A stretch of DNA of 64,000 bases. Origin: Kurthia huakuii LAM0618 (GTDB lineage Bacteria > Bacillota > Bacilli > Bacillales_A > Planococcaceae). Position numbers and translations under genes: made by a program. Within the stretch, counting starts at the first letter, position 1; every line of letters begins with the position of its first letter. Below are positions 63,458-64,000 of this stretch, in pieces. Where the stretch lies: contig NZ_AYTB01000017.1 in NCBI RefSeq assembly GCF_000505545.1, positions 170,216-234,215 of the forward strand, written 5' to 3'. Below the pieces are notes generated by a model that saw only the letters and a list, made by a program, of their open reading frames with translations, made no database searches and had not been told where the DNA came from.

Positions 63458-64000
63458 ATGAGTAAAATAATTTTTAATGAACATCAGCGTAGACAAATTG
63501 AAGCGAATCCATATGTCGTTTCAGTATCTGATCGATCAATTCAATATACAGTCGATTTTAAATTAAAGGCCGTACAAGATAATCTTAAAGGAAAAGGTCC
63601 TTCTGAAATTTTTAAAGCTGCCGGTTTTGACATTGAAATAATTGGGCTTTCTAAAATACAAAGTGCCATTCATCGTTGGAAAAAAATCTATCAAATTCAC
63701 GGTGAAAAGGGATTTACCGAAGAACGTCGTGGAAAAGGCAGCACAGGTCGGCCTCCCATGTCACGACGAGGGAATTGTCTAGATAATGCGCCAATGGAAT
63801 CGTTCTTTGGGCATTTCAAAGATGAAGTAGATTATAAAGAGGCTGAAAGCTTAGCGGATTTACATACACTTGTATTAGAGTATATGAATCATTACAACCA
63901 TACAAGAAAGCAATGGACATTAAAAAAGATGACTCCGGCAAGTTACCGAAGTCATCTCATTGTATTATGCAAGATAAAATTCCTTCAAAATGCAAACTAA
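63458..64000 (+). pseudogene. Fused remnant of IS3-family OrfA and OrfB
   Basis: A 180-residue open frame. Residues 1-99 are OrfA-like: a helix-turn-helix region (about 30-80) ending EERRGKGSTGRPP. Residues 101-180 are the C-terminal end of an OrfB integrase: MSRRGNCLDNAPMESFFGHFKDE with the last catalytic Glu (114), then YMNHYNHTRKQW and MTPASYRSHL. The two catalytic Asp and the rest of the integrase core are missing, so it cannot transpose by itself. The join near residues 98-101 keeps the frame. ACAGGAG precedes the ATG. The stop codon lies at the last bases of the window. Confidence 0.85.

Larger units (their letters stand above)
63339..64000 (+). mobile_element. IS3-family element, internally deleted, right end beyond the window
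   Basis: It begins with TGAACTGAACCCCGAATAG, like the left end of IS3-family members, and contains a single frame that joins the start of OrfA to the end of OrfB. The catalytic core region is missing. The right terminus should lie just past 64000. The 38 bp between the two elements (63301-63338) hold nothing recognisable. Confidence 0.8.

Overview
The window looks like a chromosomal segment of a low-GC Gram-positive rod of the Bacillales, most likely Planococcaceae (the Solibacillus, Lysinibacillus, Kurthia and Caryophanon neighbourhood). The evidence is strong AGGAGG-type ribosome binding sites with GTG and TTG starts, a serine T-box leader, lipoprotein signal peptides, and long blocks whose gene order I recall from Bacillus subtilis: yhaM-prsA-yhaJ-scoC-yhaH-trpP-hit-ecsAB-yhaA-hmoB-hemEHY, then hprK-lgt-ppaX-yvoF-hisZGDBHAFIE-yvcD-trxB-yvcI-rapZ-yvcK-whiA-crh. 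The genus is inference. No rRNA, tRNA, CRISPR array or prophage was seen.

Layout. (1) 1-10006: two tandem oligopeptide ABC transporter gene sets (OppC tail-D-F-A, then B-C-D-F-A). The genes are diverged paralogues. Both oppA genes have their own promoter with CodY-like boxes. (2) 10141-14273: a HAD phosphatase, a 30-residue membrane peptide, and a minus-strand operon of a class V aminotransferase plus serA behind a T-box leader whose specifier reads as UCC (Ser). (3) 14618-25128: the yha block, with a crotonase behind a FadR-like operator, YhaM nuclease, PrsA foldase, ScoC regulator, YhaH, TrpP, HIT protein, EcsAB, an M20 amidohydrolase and the haem-degrading HmoB. (4) 25346-31907: haem synthesis genes hemE-hemH-hemY, then a beta-propeller lipoprotein fused transcriptionally to a two-component system. 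(5) 32089-37757: yhfH, lplJ and a complete BceRS-BceAB peptide-antibiotic sensing and export module directly behind lplJ. (6) 37825-45614: an acyl-CoA ligase, a small membrane protein, an amino-acid permease, an S9 peptidase, a DedA protein, an EAL-HDOD protein and cytochrome c-551. (7) 45717-55284: hprK-lgt, ppaX-yvoF, and a complete eight-gene histidine operon. (8) 55425-61832: the yvcD-trxB and yvcI-rapZ-yvcK-whiA-crh cluster. (9) 61946-64000: an intact IS256-family element with an 8-bp target duplication, then an internally deleted IS3-family element whose remaining ends are fused in frame.

The segment joins nutrient import to amino-acid and carbon signalling. CodY-like boxes mark both oppA genes and the amino-acid permease. 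HprK and its substrate Crh bracket the his/yvc block. ScoC, known to repress peptide transport in Bacillus, lies in the same window as the opp genes. The parts that depart most from the familiar layout are the opp duplication, the serine T-box on an aminotransferase-serA pair, the lipoprotein-two-component operon, the lplJ-bce coupling, and the two insertion elements at the right edge. I found no clear candidate for a wholly undescribed defence or mobile system.
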